Assembly: GCA_023653785.1 (NCBI GenBank)
Contig: JAMKCH010084957.1
Coordinates: 26,344 to 90,343 of the forward strand
Source: Ophioderma brevispina
Taxonomy: Eukaryota; Echinodermata; Ophiuroidea; Amphilepidida; Ophiodermatidae
Length of the DNA stretch: 64,000 bases
Direction: 5' to 3'
Shown here: in pieces, positions 59,841 through 64,000 of the stretch
Layout of the letters: the number at the start of each line of letters is the position of its first letter
How positions within the stretch are numbered: position 1 is the stretch's first letter
The notes under the pieces: model-generated
Told to the model about the DNA's origin: nothing
Seen by the model: only the letters and a program-made list of their open reading frames with translations
Database searches by the model: none
Translations under genes and position numbers: made by a program

Positions 59841-61039
59841 TTATTTCATAACAATAGCAGGTTTGGAAGGGGCTTTCAATGATTGATATGGAAAAATTTT
59901 TTTCGAGTTAATATATTTTTCCTTAGCTGCTTACAATAATTTTAATACATATTTTATTCATATATCATGATATTATACTTGTTGCAAATTGCTTCAATGA
60001 AAATGGAAATCTTATTTCGGCTGAAGTGAGGGGTGTGAGAGTGTCCCATTTTTGTTTGTATGAAAGACATAAATCGGTTTATATTAATTCTTTTTTTATT
60101 AAAACGTTATATGTAACGTAATGTGAAATATTATATGTCGAAATGTTCATTTATCACTTTAAGAATGAAGTAAAATAAAATATGTGGCGGTAACACCATG
60201 GCCGGCACACCGAAAAACAAATAATAATTTCCACGGGATGGTTGATGAAATCATAACCTGCTGGATACATTCACCTACTGACAACTGGATCGTTCTCAAC
60301 AAGCCAAGTTCCAGTATAAGTATATATCATCCAATCATGATCCAATGCCTTGGTCTAATACTGTAACTGTGTTGTTGTATATGCACAAGCATTTCAAGTG
60401 TGCACCTTCAAGTTGTGAAAGCCTTGGTCTCTGGAACCAGAATCAAACTACTAACTTAGAGAAGTTAAGGGTCTAGGTGACGAAAATCGTCAGTTGTCCA
60501 TATTCAAGCTGATATTATCCTGGATTCATATTTTGTAAGACGAAAGTAGTTGAATTTAAGGTTTAATGGTTGGATAGCAATATAATTTGGTATAAATTAG
60601 TGTACGCACGACATAGAGAATCCTCGGCGATGATATTAAGGATTCATTTAATTGTTATACCATCTCGAAACCCTTATTACAAATTAGAACGAAATACACC
60701 TTAAAACCACAAAATAAACATAATGGGTGACGACAGCTCGAACCTCCCATACCACAGGCTGGCACACTGGTCTTTAAAAAGACCGCCAATAGGTATATAA
60801 AGGGTTGCTCACTGACACATGGAAACAACATATAAGATAGTCTGATGAAATAAATCCAAATCTGTCATCGATAATCGTTAATTTACCCCCTTCCATATCT
60901 CAAATGCTCAGGGATACAAAAGTTGAATCATCACGATTTGAATCACACTTTAGGTCAATTTGGGCTTTGGAAACTAATCAAAACATTTTCGTGCGACTCC
61001 TTTGCACGATCTATGCATGTCTATGGTTTCACCCTGATT

Positions 61040-61440
61040 AAAAGGCGTTACGTACCCACTAGATAGGATATTTGCCTTTGGTACTGAAGTCCCGGTTCGA
61101 ACCCCGATGGGACCACTTGGTGGGATTTAATCGGGTACTAAATGCTGGATTTAATCTTGTATATGACTATTGATTAAAATGAGAGTTCCGCTCTCTCCTC
61201 CCCCAAGGGGTTCATTTGACTTGGAACAAAACATGAACCATGAGATATCCCGTCCCCCTTCGGAGGGGAACGTTAAGACTTCTTGCCCGTACCAAAAGCT
61301 ACCTGTACATGTATATCACAGTCCAGTTTCAAAAGAGTAGAGTGTTACCCCTGCTGTCATGCCGTCCTGTTCTGTTCGAGGGATACCCCTAGAGAGGTGG
61401 TTAATCACGCTGAGTTTACCGTCTGCTAGGGGTTCGTTAC
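61040..61440 (+). mobile_element. tRNA-derived SINE, copy 2
   Basis: B-box GGTTCGAACCC at 61094-61104, about 43 bases after an A-box-like CACTAGATAGGATA stretch, the spacing of a tRNA. The body shares CCTTCGGAGGGGAACGTTAAG and AAAGAGTAGAGTGTTACCCCTG with copy 1 at 48925. It lies in the unpaired right part of tandem unit 1. Boundaries are approximate. Confidence 0.75.
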
Positions 61441-62638
61441 GGTCACTTGACCAAGGCCAAGACCCACCTCAAAACTACGATTCAAACTCCTGAATACTAG
61501 ACAGACACTGTGACCTTGAATGACAAACTTTTAAAACAAAAGTATTTATTTTAATTTTTTTAATTTTTTTAAGTTTTTATATTTGTTTTATATCAATAAT
61601 CAAAAGCTTTATCTTAATAAGTTGTTTAATTTAATGAACACGAACCTTACTACCTGGTGTGTGCCGCGACGCGGGCTGCACGAGATTACAATGCAATGCC
61701 GACTTGCAAAGAGTCGTCTTCGATGCTGAAATACGTATGTCTGACGTGTTGAGAAAATCCTTAAAACGGCAAAACGGATAAGAGTCCCATTTTTAAGGAT
61801 TAACAATGTGAACATTGAAGTCACTGAGAGTGGCCAACTGGCCAGGGGTTGTACAAATGTGAACAAAAATTGCTCGAAATCAGTCAAGAACTGAGATGTA
61901 AGAAGACCATTGGCAGTAGACGGTGTAGACAGACAATTGAACAGACTTAGTTTTGTCAGCGACACGAATATGGTCTAAGGTAGATGTTTCAAAACCAGTG
62001 GGAAAGGCAATTTAGGGTTTTTTTTAAATAAAAAAAACAAAAAAACAATACCGCCATGTTCATCATAATTTCCACGGGGAAAGGAACTAAATCTCAGAAC
62101 ATGGTCAAAAGCAGGAATTTACTCTGTCGCTGATCTGGTAACGGATGGTGGCCGTTTTATGACATTAGTAGAACTGAAAGAGAAATATGGCCTACGGACA
62201 AACTTTCTGGAATATAACAGGGTACTTAGTGCAATCAAGAACAGTTTTAAACACCTTTTCAGAGCAGATGTCTATATTATCAAAATACACTTTCCTTTTA
62301 TTCCTTTTTATTTAAGCTTTATTTTGAAGGATAAGAGAGGATGTAAGTCTCTCTGTAATTCTCTTGCAGCATTCAAGGAACCAAAATCGAGACAAAACTG
62401 GAATTTAAAATTAAACGTTGTTTTTTCAGTAAATGATGGGAAAACATTCTGTTTGATCCCTTTTAGATGTACAATGGATACGAAACTAAGATGGTTCCAA
62501 TACAGAGTCCTCAATAGAACTTTAACTACAAATTCGTTTATGTATAAAATAGGTCGAAGAATTGATAATATATGTACTTTTTTGCAAAGAAGAGGCTGAG
62601 ACAATTGAGCACATATTAGCGGAATGTAAAGAAGTTAA

Positions 62639-62699
62639 CTATCAGCTGGTTAAAGACGGATCTTCCACTGTGATTTTGGACTTGCACGAACGAACGAAC
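62639..62699 (+). mobile_element. 61-bp extremely truncated LINE (family C) insertion
   Basis: Flanked by the 10-bp repeat AAGAAGTTAA (62629-62638 and 62700-62709). Its sequence (TATCAGCTG..TTAAAGACGG, ending in CACGAACGAACGAAC) matches the 3' end of the family C copy at 55675-55733, and unit 1 lacks it. This is a target-primed insertion that kept only the tail, and it fixes the 3' terminus of family C. Confidence 0.8.
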
Positions 62700-62709
62700 A
62701 AGAAGTTAA

Positions 62710-63056
62710 AGGGGGATGGCCCGATTTAAGTAGATGAAGTTTTCATCTTGATAGAATGGACTTCACCCCAAAACTCCATCTGTAAATTTTCGCGGCGATA
62801 TTTCAATCCGTTTTGATGTGAGACCTAAAAACGTGATTTTGTAAGCCCCATAGAGTGCTGTGTAAAATTAATATTGGTCGACCAAAATGGGGCATATTTT
62901 CGCTCATAACTTACAAACTAAACATCCTTTAGCCCTAAAATTTCACAGGGTAAATGAGAAAAATAGTAGCTTTCTTCTGATATCAAAATTTGTACCACTT
63001 CCGGTAAAATTTGGGGTCCCTGGGGACGAGGCTATTAGCGATCGGGCCATGGACCT
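62710..63056. mobile_element. TTAA-target MITE, copy 3, inserted in the LINE target duplication
   Basis: TTAA at 62706-62709 and 63057-63060. The left end AGGGGGATGGCCCGAT pairs with the right end ATCGGGCCATGGACCT (13 of 16 positions). It is 347 bp and non-coding. The left TTAA is the last four bases of the right copy of AAGAAGTTAA, so this MITE came after the 61-bp LINE tail. Absent from unit 1. Confidence 0.88.
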
Positions 63057-63340
63057 TTAAGATTATTTGGTCTCAAATACAAAACTGGTTTTTAAGTAAG
63101 CTTGGAGTCCCAGTTACTCTAAACAAATATCATATTCTCTTTGGTGTTGATTTAAAAATATGTAATTCGGTCTTAAATGTGTTGATCATGTTAACAAAGT
63201 TCTACATATATAGAACCAGATGTCAAATGTCCCCTCTTTCATTTATTGTTCTTCAAAGAGAAATTGAAAACTATTATAAACTAGAAAAATATATCCTACT
63301 GAAAAACTCGAATTATTCCTTATTTCATAACAAATAGCAT

Positions 63341-64000
63341 GTTTGGAAGGGGCTTTTCAATTGATTGATAAGGAAAAATTTCGAGTTAATATATTTTTCT
63401 TAGCTGCTTACAATATTTATACAATATTGTTTTCATTATATTCATTATATTATAATATGGTTGAAATTGCTTCATGAATTGGAATATTATGTTCGCTGAG
63501 AGTGAGGGTGTGTGAGAGTGTCCAAGTTTTTGTTTGTATATAAATACATAAATCCGGTTTATATTAATTATTTTTTTATTAAAACGTTATATGTAACGTA
63601 AATGTGAAATATGATATGTAGAAATGTGCATTTATCAATTGTAAGAATGGAAGTAAATAAAAATATGGGCGGTAACACCAGGGCCGTCAAAACCGAAAAA
63701 AAAAAATAATTTCCACGGGGATGGTTGATGAAATCATAACCTGCTGAAGTACATTCACCTACTGACAACTGGATCGTTCTCAACAAGCCAAGTTCCATTT
63801 ATAAGCATGATATCATCATCATGATCAATGACTTGGTCTAATAATGTAACTGTTTTGTTGTATATGGAACAAGCATTTCAAGTGTGCACCTTCAGATTGG
63901 TGAAAGCCTTGGCTCTGGGAACCAGAATCAAACTACTAACATTATTAGAGTTAGGTCTAAGGTGACGAAAATCGTCAGCTTTTACCATATTCAGCTGATA
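63341..64000. other. 3' flank shared by both tandem units
   Basis: AT-rich 3' UTR-like sequence ending near 63660 (GTAAATAAAAATATG), then a block with AATTTCCACGGGGATGG. The same block occurs near 60200, and a related AATTTCCACGG phrase occurs near 58528 and 62069, upstream of the coding part. No gene. Confidence 0.55.

Larger units (their letters stand above)
58185..61715. repeat. Tandem unit 1 (about 3.53 kb)
   Basis: It begins TTCGATGCTGAAATAC, and the same sequence restarts at 61716. Homology between the two units can be followed from their starts to the end of the window (60530 against 64000), interrupted only by unit-specific insertions. The first part of the unit is CR1 thumb (TAKTDIPFF-like), then a Tx1/L1-like 3' end, then non-coding sequence and a SINE. 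The right 1.2 kb of unit 1 (60530-61715) has no partner inside the window; it would be expected just beyond 64000 if the repeat is a true head-to-tail array. Confidence 0.8.
62100..63340 (+). pseudogene. Tx1/L1-like LINE ORF2 C-terminal part, copy 2
   Basis: An open frame of about 146 codons (62159-62599): TLVELKEKYGLRTNFLEYNRVLSAI (quoted in part), SFILKDKRGC, KSRQNWNLKLNVVF, MDTKLRWFQYRVLNRT, NSFMYKIGRRIDNICTF. A one-base shift then gives FCKEEAETIEHILAECKEV, the C-x2-C-like knuckle with ETI.H..EC of L1/Tx1 proteins. After the two insertions it resumes with KIIWSQIQNWFLSKLGVPV, HILFGVDLKICN and FYIYRTRCQMS..SFIVLQREIENYYKLE. The usual distance from EC to W is restored only if the insertions are removed. 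No RT catalytic core; 5' truncated. Confidence 0.85.
61716..64000. repeat. Tandem unit 2 (partial, runs off the window)
   Basis: Restarts TTCGATGCTGAAATAC and follows unit 1 to the last base of the window (TCGTCAGCTTTTACCATATTCAGCTGATA against TCGTCAGTTGTCCATATTCAAGCTGATA, compared in pieces). It lacks the 444-bp LINE fragment of unit 1 and has two insertions of its own. Confidence 0.85.

Noticed and set aside
1..64000. Search for CRISPR arrays, operons, rRNA and intact tRNA genes
   Set aside because: None seen. The only Pol III boxes belong to the two SINEs, and the repeats present lack regular spacers.

Overview
The window is a eukaryotic, AT-rich, gene-poor stretch that consists largely of transposable-element wreckage. 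No intact host gene, tRNA, rRNA or CRISPR array was recognised. The mixture of decayed non-LTR retrotransposons (CR1-like, Tx1/L1-like, several jockey/RTE-like families and one R2-like element with a restriction-like nuclease), tRNA-derived SINEs, hAT and TTAA-target MITEs and long foldback elements resembles marine invertebrate genomes. An echinoderm or similar deuterostome is my guess from family resemblance; nothing here proves the species. Almost every recognisable protein is broken by one-base indels about every 20-60 codons. Repeat copies also differ mostly by single-base indels, so old decay and uncorrected long-read error cannot be separated from this sequence alone.

Layout. 0.5-5.7 kb: a direct-repeat pair about 4.5 kb apart (LTR-like) around a non-coding interior. 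6.0-7.5 kb: a foldback element with internal tandem repeats. 8.6-9.2 kb: two LINE ends fused on the minus strand. 11.3-12.1 and 12.4-12.8 kb: a foldback element and a TA-flanked MITE. 13.3-18.4 kb: a jockey-like RT end, then a three-level nest (element X, holding a TTAA MITE, holding a palindromic TA MITE), then the 3' half of an R2-like LINE. 18.4-23.4 kb: mostly unassigned, with simple repeats. 23.4-27.9 kb: three CR1-like copies, two of them head to head, one split by a second copy of element X. 32.2-33.4 kb: a long inverted repeat. 35.4-38.7 kb: a minus-strand LINE with ORF1, a zinc-finger region, endonuclease and RT start, carrying a TTAA MITE and a hAT MITE. 38.7-40.1 and 47.6-56.3 kb: several jockey-like copies in both orientations, one with a SINE inserted. 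57.7-64 kb: a CR1 fragment running into two head-to-tail units of about 3.5 kb, each with a Tx1/L1-like 3' end.

The strongest results rest on paired evidence. Element X copy 2 supplies the empty site for the nested MITE in copy 1. The two 3.5-kb units supply empty sites for each other: a 444-bp LINE fragment with a 13-bp target duplication in unit 1, and a 61-bp LINE tail followed by a MITE in unit 2. The hAT MITE has an exact 8-bp target duplication inside a LINE. Together these give a readable relative history of insertions. I did not find a convincing new host-encoded system.
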